A stretch of DNA of 39,056 nt from Acidobacteriota bacterium (lineage in GTDB: Bacteria; Acidobacteriota; UBA6911): NCBI GenBank assembly GCA_016934295.1, contig JAFGTD010000031.1, positions 1 to 39,056 on the forward strand. Direction: 5' to 3'. Below are positions 24,651-33,075 of this stretch, piece by piece. The position numbers were made by a program, and so were the translations under genes. Below the pieces are notes generated by a model, which was not told the origin of the DNA, searched no databases, and was given only the letters and a program-made list of their open reading frames with translations. Position 1 is the first letter of the stretch; each line of letters opens with the position of its first letter.

Positions 24651-24774
24651 TTAGGATTTCGCCGAAAGACAGAAAGGCTATTCTATTCAAATTCCAGTTG
24701 GAAGTAAAACACCCGGTCGATTTTCATTTAACTGGCCTGGGACTCTTTAAGTCGGGCTTTGAATAAAAGAATTA

Positions 24775-24826
24775 ACGCAAAGACGAAGCCGTAAAGTATT
24801 TATATGTAATTTCTTTGCGTCTTCGC
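24775..24826. repeat. Inverted GCAAAGACGAAG motif
   Basis: ACGCAAAGACGAAG (24775-24788) and CTTTGCGTCTTCGC (24813-24826) form an imperfect inverted repeat around an A/T-rich spacer. The motif is the same type as the ends of the dispersed repeat at 26072 and 36276, so it may be a shortened relative. Confidence 0.4.
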
Positions 24827-24886
24827 AGAATCAAACCGGAGTTTCCGGATTCGAAACGGAGGAAACTGCTGTAAGATGATTCCGTT

Positions 24887-25984
24887 ATGAATAAATTCAT
24901 GCAATGCAAAATTGGATCTTTATTCTTCATCTTTGTGCTGTTTATTTCGCCGGAGTATCCTGCAAGCGCGGTTTCTCCGTCAGAACCGAGTTTTTCCGTT
25001 CAACAGCTGGCTATAGACGGAATTCCCGTCGTCCGCATGATCGACGCCACCAGAGAAATGGAAGTATCTGTTCTCCCATCGCACGGATACCGGGCATTTG
25101 AGATGAAAGTCCGCGGGAAAAATGTTCTATACATGCCGGACAGCGAGTCATCCGATTTTCTTAAAAGGGTTTCCCGGAATGGAATCCCTTTCATGGCGCC
25201 CTGGGCCAATCGTCTCGACAGCGAAGGCTTCTGGGCCAACGGCAAAAGATATAGTTTCAACTCCGATCTGGGAAATTTTTGGAAAGACGAGAACGGCCTT
25301 CCGATTCACGGCCTGATCATGAATTCAACCCTGTGGCGTATAGTGGAGGTGGGAGCGGATCAGGACTCCGCATTTGTAACCGGCAGGCTTGAACTCTGGA
25401 AGCACCCCGATATGCTGGCCCAATGGCCGTTTGCCCATGAGTATGAAATGACCTACCGTTTATCAAACGGAAGCCTGGAAGTCCGGACAACGGTTTCAAA
25501 CCTGAGTTCCGAGGCAATGCCGCTGTTGATCGGATTTCACCCTTACTTCACTATACCGGGCATCGCGCGCGACCGATGGATCCTTCACCTGCCTGTCCGA
25601 AAAAAAGTCGTTACCGATGAAAGGCAGATACCGACCGGGGTATTCACGGACCTGGATCTGCCCAATCCTCTTCCCCTGAAGGACCGCACACTGGATCATG
25701 GATTTACAGACATGAAATTCGATGCGGAAGGGCGCGCTACGTTTTCGATAGAGGCGGACAAAAAACGGATCGACGTTATTTTAGGTCCGAAATACCCGGT
25801 TGCACAGATTTGGCAACCCGCCTCGCCTCCAGGTCAGGCCTGGAATTTTATCTGTATCGAACCCATGACCGGCGTCACCAACGGGATGAATTTAAACCAC
25901 GCCGGGGATTATCCCGATCTGCAGGTTGTTCCCGCATTCGGAAAATGGACCGAAAGCTTCTGGATCAGGCCTGAAGGATTTTAA
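24887..25984 (+). CDS. Secreted aldose 1-epimerase (mutarotase)-like protein
   Basis: The 365-residue protein belongs to the aldose 1-epimerase superfamily: an N-terminal export signal (FIFVLFISPEYPASA), the NRLDSEGFW and IHGLIMNSTLWRI segments where family members bind sugar, the catalytic-type GFHPYF and a late WNFICIEPMTG. It should interconvert anomers of an aldose. The usual catalytic pair is a His and a Glu; the His of HPYF and the Glu of CIEPMTG are at the expected places. Export is unusual for mutarotases of central metabolism but common in periplasmic carbohydrate degradation. A GGAGG lies 20 bases upstream, so the start is only moderately supported. Confidence 0.87.
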   Translation: MNKFMQCKIGSLFFIFVLFISPEYPASAVSPSEPSFSVQQLAIDGIPVVRMIDATREMEVSVLPSHGYRAFEMKVRGKNVLYMPDSESSDFLKRVSRNGIPFMAPWANRLDSEGFWANGKRYSFNSDLGNFWKDENGLPIHGLIMNSTLWRIVEVGADQDSAFVTGRLELWKHPDMLAQWPFAHEYEMTYRLSNGSLEVRTTVSNLSSEAMPLLIGFHPYFTIPGIARDRWILHLPVRKKVVTDERQIPTGVFTDLDLPNPLPLKDRTLDHGFTDMKFDAEGRATFSIEADKKRIDVILGPKYPVAQIWQPASPPGQAWNFICIEPMTGVTNGMNLNHAGDYPDLQVVPAFGKWTESFWIRPEGF

Positions 25985-26071
25985 ACCTGACTTGAACGGT
26001 CTGAGAGAAAAATCGGGCACCGATTCCGGAGGTGCCTGTAAATAAATGGGGCTGATTGGGTTTTGTATTTT

Positions 26072-26230
26072 GAACCACGAAGACCACAAAGACCGCAAAG
26101 AAAAAATGTTGGCTCATTAACTGGAAAGTCCCACGCATCAAGGATGGAATCCAGCACATGATCCGGTGTGAACAATAACCACGAAACCCACAAATATATT
26201 TTCTTAGCGGTCTTCGCGGTCTTGGCGGTT
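26072..26230 (+). repeat. Dispersed repeat, copy A
   Basis: This 159-bp element begins GAACCACGAAGACCACAAAG and ends in GGTCTTCGCGGTCTTGGCGG, so the ends are imperfect inverted repeats of a GAAGACCNC period. It aligns over its whole length with the reverse complement of 36276-36452, sharing internal blocks such as CAAAGACCGCAAAGAAAAAAT, TAACTGGAA and AACAATAACCA. Relative to copy B, about 20 bases are missing in the middle. It lies between a mutarotase gene and a convergent transaldolase gene and contains no gene. Confidence 0.7.
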
Positions 26231-26266
26231 TATTTTTTTGTGGTTACTAATGCGTCAATTCAGGCG

Positions 26267-27301
26267 CTAACGGAAGTTCTCAAGCAGGCGCCATCCGGCT
26301 TCGGTGTACTGGCCCAGGGTGCGCTGCGTGACGCCGTAGGAAATGAAATCATCCCGGGCCATTCCCTCCGGATCGTATGCTTTGACAAATTCGGGAAGCG
26401 TCCGAAGCCTGTCAATTGTCCCGGCGGGGATTTCATTCTCAAATCGTTCCTCTCTGGGATTATCCTCTGCATAGAACCATTCCTGCGCTTCGGGAGATAG
26501 AGATGCGATTATGTCCGCCCCGGCCAGTTCTGTCAGGTGATAGGTCCCGCGCAGTGCAGCAATAAGAATAACCGATTCGTACCCGCGATCCCGGTATATC
26601 CTGCATGCCTGCTTGGTAACCGCCAGCCCGGCCTGCCGGATATCCGATTCAGCCACTCCGGATCCGTTGGCTCCGGCCACTTCACGAAGATAATCATCCA
26701 GCCTGCCGATCATTATTACAGAAAAACACTTTCCCGGCCGGATGCCGCTGCCTGCCGCACGTCGGATACCGGCCCGGTTCCTTTCGGCTACGGCAATAAG
26801 CTGGGAGACGGTAAAACTGATTGTCGCCATGACGGCAATGCCTTCCGCAACACAGTTCTCCAGCACATCGAGACCTGCGGCCACCGCCGGCAATTTGACG
26901 ACAATATTCGGGGCCCAACCGTGAAAACGCCGGGCCATCGCCATCATGGCATCGCGATCTCCTGTACGACAGGGATTCAGTTGGGCGCACACATACCCGG
27001 TCTTACCGCCGCTTTTTTCAAAAGAACTCCGGTACAGTTCCGCTGCAGGAGTTACCACCATCCTCATCAATTCTTCCGCTTTCCTCTCAGGATCGAGTCT
27101 TCTCGCGACAATAGCAGCCGTTTCTTCAGCCCATAGTTCCCTGTTTTTTAGAAACGCCGCACAGCTCAGGAATGGATTGGTCGTAACTCCAAGAGCACCG
27201 CGTCCCATGGCTAACCGCAGTTCGCCCGGATCGGCCGAATCATGCCACCAGACTGTCGCCGTTTCTTCAGCCAACCAGTTCAAATACGGATTGTCTCCCA
27301 T
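26267..27301 (-). CDS. Transaldolase family protein
   Basis: The 344-residue enzyme is a transaldolase/fructose-6-phosphate-aldolase type TIM barrel. It has GVTTNPFL (38-45), the Schiff-base lysine in NIVVKLPA (Lys136) and ATISFTVSQLIAVAE. It catalyses aldol cleavage or transfer of a three-carbon unit between phosphorylated sugars in the cytoplasm. The ATG at 27301 is the only sensible start. It lies after the TIM-barrel isomerase gene in the same direction, with an 80-base gap, and so may be the third gene of a three-gene operon with the aldo/keto reductase. Confidence 0.9.
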   Translation of the reverse strand: MGDNPYLNWLAEETATVWWHDSADPGELRLAMGRGALGVTTNPFLSCAAFLKNRELWAEETAAIVARRLDPERKAEELMRMVVTPAAELYRSSFEKSGGKTGYVCAQLNPCRTGDRDAMMAMARRFHGWAPNIVVKLPAVAAGLDVLENCVAEGIAVMATISFTVSQLIAVAERNRAGIRRAAGSGIRPGKCFSVIMIGRLDDYLREVAGANGSGVAESDIRQAGLAVTKQACRIYRDRGYESVILIAALRGTYHLTELAGADIIASLSPEAQEWFYAEDNPREERFENEIPAGTIDRLRTLPEFVKAYDPEGMARDDFISYGVTQRTLGQYTEAGWRLLENFR

Positions 27302-27381
27302 AGTCCTGTCCCGAAATTATGTAGGATTCTCGAATTTTGAGGGTTTTACGGGCGTCTGCCGGGCACCCTGCAGCTAATCCA

Positions 27382-28470
27382 TTAGAGATCCAGATGTTCC
27401 CTGGCGTATGCAATGCACTCCCGATTTATGCCGTCCTCATATTTCATCTGCTCTTCCGGAGTCATTCCGGTGGTTCGCGGTGTCGGAAACCTGGGAGGAT
27501 TCTTGCGCACCAATTTCAGGGTGGCGGCCAGGTCTCTTCCCGGCAGGGGGCTGTAATCATCGTCGAACGTCGCCCAGTATTTTTCGGTAAATACCGGAAT
27601 TTTCAGAGGATCGCGCGTGATCGTCTCCAGGTTGAAAATCATATTGCGATCTTTCTCCCTCAGCATTCCGACTATCCGCTTCAGGTCCACGATGCCTTTT
27701 CCAAAAGGAACTTCGGACAGGAGAAACCCGTCGTCGTACTCCTCGACAGCCATGTCTTTTATATGCGCGCAGCAAGTGTAGGGAGCGAGGGTTCGGGCGG
27801 TATCCATAGGATCTTCGCACAGCGAAATATTGTTTCCGAAGTCCAGGCAAACGCCGACCCATTCGCTGCCGAGGCGCTTCAGCCACTCCGCCTGCTCCGC
27901 GGAACGGTAGCCCTTATGATTTTCGATGCCGAGCTTGATCCTGTACTTGCGCAAAACAGGCTCCGCTAACTCCACCGATCTTTTAATGCCTTCGAACATT
28001 TTCCTGAACGGCTCCAGACTGTCGAAGTCTTCGTAGCGCCTGCCGGTCAGGGCGGCGTGAAATACGGAAGCGCCCGCTTCCCTGTGGGCTTTGACTTGAG
28101 TTTCGAAGTCAGCCACGTCGGATTTCTGTTTCGGAAGGTTCGGATCGGTGACGAGGTGCATGTTGTAGTTCTCGAGCCGCTGCCGGAATGCTTTAATCTC
28201 TTTTGAATCGGTTGACGGGGGGTTCCACTGAATGCCTCCCAGTTCCAGGTTGTGACAGTGCTCGATCATATCAAAGGGTTTATTGGCGGTTCTGGCCCCC
28301 ATGAAAGCTCCCATGAAAGCGGCCGGGGATGCTCCCATACGCATGGGTCCTTTTACGGCAATCGGAGTGCCGACGGATTGCGGAGCGGTCTGCGCCTCAA
28401 CGGCAGGTTTCAATGCCGACCAGGCGGAGGCCGCACCTGCCATCGCAAGAACCTGTCTTCTTGAGATCAT
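27382..28470 (-). CDS. Sugar phosphate isomerase/epimerase-like TIM barrel with twin-arginine signal
   Basis: The 362-residue protein has a twin-arginine type signal (ISRRQVLAMAGAASAWSALKP) and an AP-endonuclease-2-like TIM barrel. The core segments are FDMIEHCHNLELGGIQWNPP, LRKYRIKLGIENHKGYRS, VGVCLDFGNNISL and a final NLETITRDP: the Glu, His, Asp and Glu expected for a divalent metal site are present. It is exported folded to the periplasm. Members isomerise or epimerise keto-sugars. AAGGAGG precedes the ATG, and it follows the aldo/keto reductase gene by 12 bases. Substrate unknown. Confidence 0.88.
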   Translation of the reverse strand: MISRRQVLAMAGAASAWSALKPAVEAQTAPQSVGTPIAVKGPMRMGASPAAFMGAFMGARTANKPFDMIEHCHNLELGGIQWNPPSTDSKEIKAFRQRLENYNMHLVTDPNLPKQKSDVADFETQVKAHREAGASVFHAALTGRRYEDFDSLEPFRKMFEGIKRSVELAEPVLRKYRIKLGIENHKGYRSAEQAEWLKRLGSEWVGVCLDFGNNISLCEDPMDTARTLAPYTCCAHIKDMAVEEYDDGFLLSEVPFGKGIVDLKRIVGMLREKDRNMIFNLETITRDPLKIPVFTEKYWATFDDDYSPLPGRDLAATLKLVRKNPPRFPTPRTTGMTPEEQMKYEDGINRECIAYAREHLDL

Positions 28471-28482
28471 GGATTCCTCCTT

Positions 28483-29409
28483 CTACGCCTGATTTCTAAA
28501 TGCGTTATTTATATGCATGAAGGCCTCATCGATTTCCTCCCTGCTCTTGAGACCCAGCACGACGGCATCGACCAGGCCGGACTGCATGACCCAGGTCAGG
28601 GATTTTCTGCGGTCTTCAATATCGGTAAATTTTCCCTGCGCGAACAGTTTCATGCCTATGATGCCGTGTCCGTTTTTCCGCATAATCTCCATCTGTTCCA
28701 CAACTGCCGGAACATCCGATTCATCACTGTCCCCATATACGGTCAGTTCGGGGTTGTCGATATCGACGCCCTGCGGATTGATACGGACAAGGTTTACATC
28801 GACCCAATCCATGGAGGCGGCTTTCGTGGTTGCCGGAAGGGAATGGCCGGACACGCCGTGAGCCCGAATTATCTTTTTCATCTTGGCCTCTTCCAGATCG
28901 TCCCGGAGCGCCTTGCTCTGTTCGTCCCAATCGGGAGCAATCTGGCAATGGATCAGTACGGTATCGATGTAATCCATATTCAATTCACGGCGAAAACGGT
29001 CCAGGGTTTCCATGGTAGTTTCCTTGTTTCCAAGCCACGGACCGTACGAAATCTTGGACTGGATATACAGCTTCTCCCTGGGAAATCCCTTGATTGCATC
29101 CCGCACCCATGTGTGGGTTCCATAGGTGTCGGCTGTATCGAAGTATCTAATGCCCCGTTCATAAGCATACCTGATCAGATCGTTGTATTTATCCCGCCCA
29201 AGCCCGCGCTGTACCGTATCGCTGTGCGTTCCTCCTCCGATACCAACACGGGTCAACTTGATTCCGGTCGCACCCAGCGTAACCTGATCGGTCGCTGTCT
29301 TGACTGATGCCGGAGTATTTATGCTCGCGGCGCCCGTCGAAGCCAGCACAACTCCTGCGGATGCAGCACCCTTAATAAATTGACGCCGTGTGATTCTGGA
29401 ATGACCCAT
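28483..29409 (-). CDS. Aldo/keto reductase with twin-arginine signal
   Basis: The 308-residue NADP-type reductase has a twin-arginine motif (RRQFIKGAASAG) followed by a TIM-barrel core. The tetrad residues are visible: Asp91 and Tyr96 in FDTADTYGT, Lys119 in IQSKIS, and His in VLIHCQI. It reduces a carbonyl or oxidises a hydroxyl group, presumably in the periplasm or as an anchored protein. GGAG precedes the ATG. It is first of three minus-strand genes, before the isomerase and the transaldolase. Similar exported AKRs occur with Gfo/Idh/MocA and isomerase proteins in saccharolytic bacteria. Confidence 0.9.
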   Translation of the reverse strand: MGHSRITRRQFIKGAASAGVVLASTGAASINTPASVKTATDQVTLGATGIKLTRVGIGGGTHSDTVQRGLGRDKYNDLIRYAYERGIRYFDTADTYGTHTWVRDAIKGFPREKLYIQSKISYGPWLGNKETTMETLDRFRRELNMDYIDTVLIHCQIAPDWDEQSKALRDDLEEAKMKKIIRAHGVSGHSLPATTKAASMDWVDVNLVRINPQGVDIDNPELTVYGDSDESDVPAVVEQMEIMRKNGHGIIGMKLFAQGKFTDIEDRRKSLTWVMQSGLVDAVVLGLKSREEIDEAFMHINNAFRNQA

Positions 29410-29624
29410 AATTGAATCTCCTGGTATTGATACATTAAAGCCGGATTTATGTTTGTATTAAAATATCCGCCCATGCTATCACAAAGTACAAAGACGAAAT
29501 ACAAACAGCTCTGGAACATTGACAGGATCGGATGCAATACATCCGCTGTGCTTTTTGAAATCCCGTTTTTGTTCAATAGCGATTCATGAACGGATCCTGC
29601 GTTCTTTGAAGCAAATTCCGCTGC

Positions 29625-30302
29625 TTATTGGATTGGCGTGCCGTAAATCTCCACTTCGATGTAATGGTTCAGATCATTGGCCGTACTGCCGCTGGAATAA
29701 AACCGGACGTATCGCCCTTTAATGCCTTTGGGATCGATAAGCCGTCCTTCGCTGGTTTCAATGTATTCCTTGTTCCTGCCGACTCCCAATCCGGCAGTAT
29801 TGTCGTGGTCGTTGTTATATACAGTCTTCACGCCGGCAAGAAAATCTTCGTCATCGGCCACCTGGACGATAACGTCTCGATAAACCCGGGGTTGGCTGTG
29901 ATAATGCCAGATCAGGATGGCGTGAAGGGAGGCGGAGGCTTCAAGATCGACCTGTATCCATTGGGTTGCCGGGCCAAGCTCTACGAAATAGCCGCTGCCG
30001 CCCTCTTTATAGCTGTCGGCAATCATATCGAGTTCGCCGATGATGGGCATCGGATCGCTGGAAGTGACCGGCTTGCCGGAGGAAAGCAGCACTGTGCCTT
30101 TGGGAACGTAGAAGGGTTCGCGATTCTTGCCGGTAACCTTTTCCAGGTTCGGGCTGGAAATATTCGTGGGTGTCCCGATAAACATGGGCCTGGGAAGCTG
30201 CAACTGAAGCTCTTCTTTGTCCGAATCCTGTCCGGCACCCAAGGGTGTCAGGATCGATATCCATGCCATGGTCAAAATCAAGGCATTTCCATAAACGGTC
30301 AT
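29625..30302 (-). CDS. Secreted discoidin-like carbohydrate-binding protein (copy 1)
   Basis: The 225-residue protein has a signal peptide (MTVYGNALILTMAWISILTPLGAG), an N-terminal PMFIGTP / FYVPKGTVLLSSGKPVTSSDP segment, and a galactose-binding (F5/8 type C, discoidin) beta-sandwich: QWIQVDLEASASLHAILIWHYH, YRDVIVQVADDEDF, GRLIDPKGIKGRYVRFYS and a closing NHYIEVEIYGTPIQ. Such domains bind sugars or glycan ends. It is about three quarters identical over its whole length to the protein at 38122-38799, so the two are recent paralogues. AGGAGATA is upstream of the ATG. It is a single gene here, with its own promoter region at 30303-30615. Confidence 0.85.
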   Translation of the reverse strand: MTVYGNALILTMAWISILTPLGAGQDSDKEELQLQLPRPMFIGTPTNISSPNLEKVTGKNREPFYVPKGTVLLSSGKPVTSSDPMPIIGELDMIADSYKEGGSGYFVELGPATQWIQVDLEASASLHAILIWHYHSQPRVYRDVIVQVADDEDFLAGVKTVYNNDHDNTAGLGVGRNKEYIETSEGRLIDPKGIKGRYVRFYSSGSTANDLNHYIEVEIYGTPIQ

Positions 30303-30615
30303 ATGATTTTGTATCTCCTTAGGGAAACACCTCCGTGTGTTTGCCTGGTAAAGAAGTTTGGCATTATCCGATCGCGCCTTATCTTACCCGTAATCCGAAC
30401 AAATTTGCACACTGAATTGTAAAGGATGATGCATTATCTTTTGGGCAATGCTATGCTTCACCCACCCAATAGGATCAATAGCTGTAAAACCGTCAATCGT
30501 CCTTGTACCCAAAATGGAGGATTGGAGAATTCAACCGTTAATGGACGAGCTTTTATGAAATTAGCCGGCAGCGGTGCCGTGGCCTGGAGATCACCGATAA
30601 TAAGGAGAATGACGC
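30303..30615. other. Intergenic region between two divergent genes
   Basis: No gene is supported in this 313-base stretch between the minus-strand discoidin-like gene and the plus-strand SDR gene. It contains a stem AAACAC...GTGTTT (30325-30342), just upstream of the RBS of the discoidin-like gene, and AAGGAGA before the SDR start. Divergent promoters are expected, but no convincing boxes stand out. Confidence 0.4.
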
Positions 30616-31347
30616 ATGGATTTAAGCGGTAGGGTTGTATTGGTGGCCGGCGGAGCCGGAGGAATGGGGCTGGCTATCGCTCGAGCTTTTGCCGATGAAG
30701 GCGGCATTGCGGTAATAACCGATCTTTCTGAAGCCGGAATACAAAAGGCAATCGCTGAATCAAAAGTGCAGTTGCCTTTGCACGGACGCGTTTGCGATGT
30801 TACCGACCGGAATCAGGTCGCCGATCTGTTTGCCTGGCTCATGCAGGAGTTCGGTACTATCGATATCCTTGTTAACAGTGCCGGCATTAATGTCCCCCAA
30901 CGCATGCTGGCCGATATTGATCCCGCCGATTTTGACCGGGTTCTGCAGGTCAATACCACCGGCACGTTTAACTGCATGCATTATGCTTTGCCTGTCATGC
31001 GGGAGAAACGATCGGGGTTGATCGTTAATATTTGCTCGATAGCCGGCATTCGGGTTATGCCGATGGCGGGCGTGCCTTATTGCGTGTCCAAGTTCGCCAC
31101 CGGCGCGCTCGGGACCTTTGCCAATCTGGAAGAGGCGGCCAACGGCATCAAGGTCACCAACATCTATCCCGGTGAAACCAATACCCCCATCCTTGATGAG
31201 CGCCCGTCACCGCCGCCTCCCGAAAAACGCGCCCGGATGCTGCAACCGGAGGATATTGCGGCGTGCGTGATCATGGTGGCCAGGCTTCCCGCCCGGGCAG
31301 TGGTTCCGGAACTGGTTGTTACGCCGCCCTATATGCTGCCCGATTAG
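30616..31347 (+). CDS. SDR family NAD(P)-dependent oxidoreductase
   Basis: The 243-residue short-chain dehydrogenase has AGGAGGMG (11-18), NSAG (87-90), catalytic Ser141 and the YCVSK motif (Tyr155, Lys159). The C-terminus lacks the usual long helix after the PGET segment and ends with a PELVVTPPYMLP stretch found in sugar or 3-oxoacyl reductases of the 'short' type. AAGGAGA lies at the right distance. It is the first gene of a plus-strand series, 69 bases before the GntP permease, so the pair may oxidise the sugar acid that the permease imports. Confidence 0.9.
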   Translation: MDLSGRVVLVAGGAGGMGLAIARAFADEGGIAVITDLSEAGIQKAIAESKVQLPLHGRVCDVTDRNQVADLFAWLMQEFGTIDILVNSAGINVPQRMLADIDPADFDRVLQVNTTGTFNCMHYALPVMREKRSGLIVNICSIAGIRVMPMAGVPYCVSKFATGALGTFANLEEAANGIKVTNIYPGETNTPILDERPSPPPPEKRARMLQPEDIAACVIMVARLPARAVVPELVVTPPYMLPD

Positions 31348-31416
31348 CCGGATCGATGCGGCGGCAGATCAAAACAGGTATGGAGAAATGCAGGCTGTGA
31401 CTGAACGAGGAAGGTT

Positions 31417-33018
31417 ATGAATCCATTGTTAATCCTGTGTGTGGGTATAATCGCCGTCATCGGCTTAATCGTGGTTTTGCGGGTCAATGCCTTTATGGCC
31501 TTAATTTCGGCCGCCATATTGGTCAGCCTTTTGGCTCCGGGGGAGTTGTCCGAAAAGATCACCCGGGTCGCCGAGGCTTTTGGATCGGTGGCAGGATCCA
31601 TCGGGATTGTAATCGCACTGGCTGCGGTGATTGGAACCTGTCTGATGGAGAGTGGAGCGGCGGATCGAATTGTACGCTCCTTTCTCAGGGTGCTGGGCGA
31701 GAAACGCGCCTCCTGGGCATTAATGGGAAGCGGATTTATTCTGTCGGTGCCGGTATTTTTTGATACGGTTTTTTACCTGCTGGTCCCTCTGGCTCGGTCG
31801 CTGTACCGCCGTACTCAAAAAAACTATATGTTGTATATCATGGTGATTTGCGCCGGAGCGGCACTGACTCACACGTTGGTCCCGCCTACGCCGGGCCCGC
31901 TTTTTATCGCTACCGCCTTTAATATTGATTTAGGCCTCATGATTCTCATGGGTTTAATAGTCGCTTTGCCCGCGGCCATTGCAGGTTTATTCGTCTGTAA
32001 GCTGGTTAATCGCCGGGTCCCGGTTCCGATGCGATCCTACGCCGGGGAATCGGAATCCAAATCCCTGAGCGATGAAGAGTTGCCTTCTTTATGGCTCTCC
32101 CTGACGCCGATCCTGCTTCCGGTGCTGCTCATTTCCGCACATACCGTCGCCAATGTTTTCGCCGATTCCGAAACCGTCAACCGGTTGAGTTCCAATCTTG
32201 TCAACGAACGAATCGCGATGGATGCAGATGAGGGCAGAGAGTTGGCGCAGGACCTGATAAACGCAGACGCCGGGGCTCACGCTGAAAACGTCGAACAGCT
32301 TGCGCAGCGTCTTTTGCAGTCCGGAATCATGGCCGATGCCGGGGAGGCGTCGCGGCTGGCCCGAAATCTGACGGCTGCCGAAATATTTTCCCGCACATTG
32401 GATGGACCCCGCCCGGCTCAACGCATGGCGGATGTGACCGCGGTTTTGGGGAGTCCTAATCTGGCGCTTTTGTTATCTGCTGTCGTTGCCATGGTCCTAT
32501 TGGCATGGAAGCGCAGGATGCCGCTCAAAATCCTTTCGCAAACGGTGGAGAAATCACTCATGAGCGGAGGGGTTATTATACTCATCACAGCAGGGGGCGG
32601 CGCCTTTGGAGCCATGCTGCAACAGGCAGGCCTGCGGGACGCGATTGTGTCGTCCTTTAAGCAGGATTCGACATCGGTCAGCCTGGCGATATTGCTGGCG
32701 GCATTCGGTGTAACGGCTATGCTCAAGTTTTCCCAGGGTTCGAGTACGGTAGCGATGATTACGGCCTCGGCAATGTTTGCCGCAATGGGAATTAATTCCG
32801 ATATGCTGGGATGCCACCTGGTTTATTTAGCCCTGACGATCGGAACCGCATCCCTGGTCGGATCATGGATGAACGACAGCGGTTTCTGGATCGTTTCACG
32901 TATGGGAGTGCTTACCGAGACCGAGACCTTGAAGTCATGGACAATCATGCTGGCGGCGATTGGAGTGATAGGCTTCGGATTTACATTCCTGTTGTCGCTT
33001 CTGTTTCCAATGGTGTAA
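31417..33018 (+). CDS. GntP family permease (gluconate-type symporter)
   Basis: The 533-residue membrane protein has about a dozen hydrophobic segments. GntP-type motifs include SGAADRIVR, GSGFILSVPVFFDTVFYLL and THTLVPPTPGP. The family imports gluconate or similar sugar acids with protons. Between helices, residues 249-341 form an unusual 93-residue hydrophilic insert, in which two segments resemble each other (MDADEGRELAQDL and MADAGEASRLARNL). The C-terminal half has AGGGAFGAMLQQAGL and GSSTVAMIT. AGGAAGG is the likely binding site. It lies between a sugar-type SDR and Gfo/Idh/MocA genes. Confidence 0.9.
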   Translation: MNPLLILCVGIIAVIGLIVVLRVNAFMALISAAILVSLLAPGELSEKITRVAEAFGSVAGSIGIVIALAAVIGTCLMESGAADRIVRSFLRVLGEKRASWALMGSGFILSVPVFFDTVFYLLVPLARSLYRRTQKNYMLYIMVICAGAALTHTLVPPTPGPLFIATAFNIDLGLMILMGLIVALPAAIAGLFVCKLVNRRVPVPMRSYAGESESKSLSDEELPSLWLSLTPILLPVLLISAHTVANVFADSETVNRLSSNLVNERIAMDADEGRELAQDLINADAGAHAENVEQLAQRLLQSGIMADAGEASRLARNLTAAEIFSRTLDGPRPAQRMADVTAVLGSPNLALLLSAVVAMVLLAWKRRMPLKILSQTVEKSLMSGGVIILITAGGGAFGAMLQQAGLRDAIVSSFKQDSTSVSLAILLAAFGVTAMLKFSQGSSTVAMITASAMFAAMGINSDMLGCHLVYLALTIGTASLVGSWMNDSGFWIVSRMGVLTETETLKSWTIMLAAIGVIGFGFTFLLSLLFPMV

Positions 33019-33033
33019 TTGCAGGAGATGAAT

Positions 33034-33053
33034 AATAAGTAATCTTATTTTTA
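33034..33053 (+). terminator. Weak A/T-rich stem-loop after the permease gene
   Basis: AATAAG TAAT CTTATT followed by TTTAA lies 15 bases after the permease stop. The stem has no G/C pairs except one, so it is a weak candidate for a terminator or attenuator before the Gfo/Idh/MocA gene. Confidence 0.3.
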
Positions 33054-33075
33054 ATAAATAAGGAGACCCAGGATC

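Noticed and set aside
29538-29556. Terminator hairpin CGGATG...CATCCG downstream of the discoidin-like gene
   Set aside because: On the relevant minus strand no T-run follows the stem, so it is not convincing as a terminator.
30426-30632. 68-residue frame before the SDR gene
   Set aside because: There is no ribosome binding site, the composition is not protein-like, and it overlaps the well-supported SDR start.
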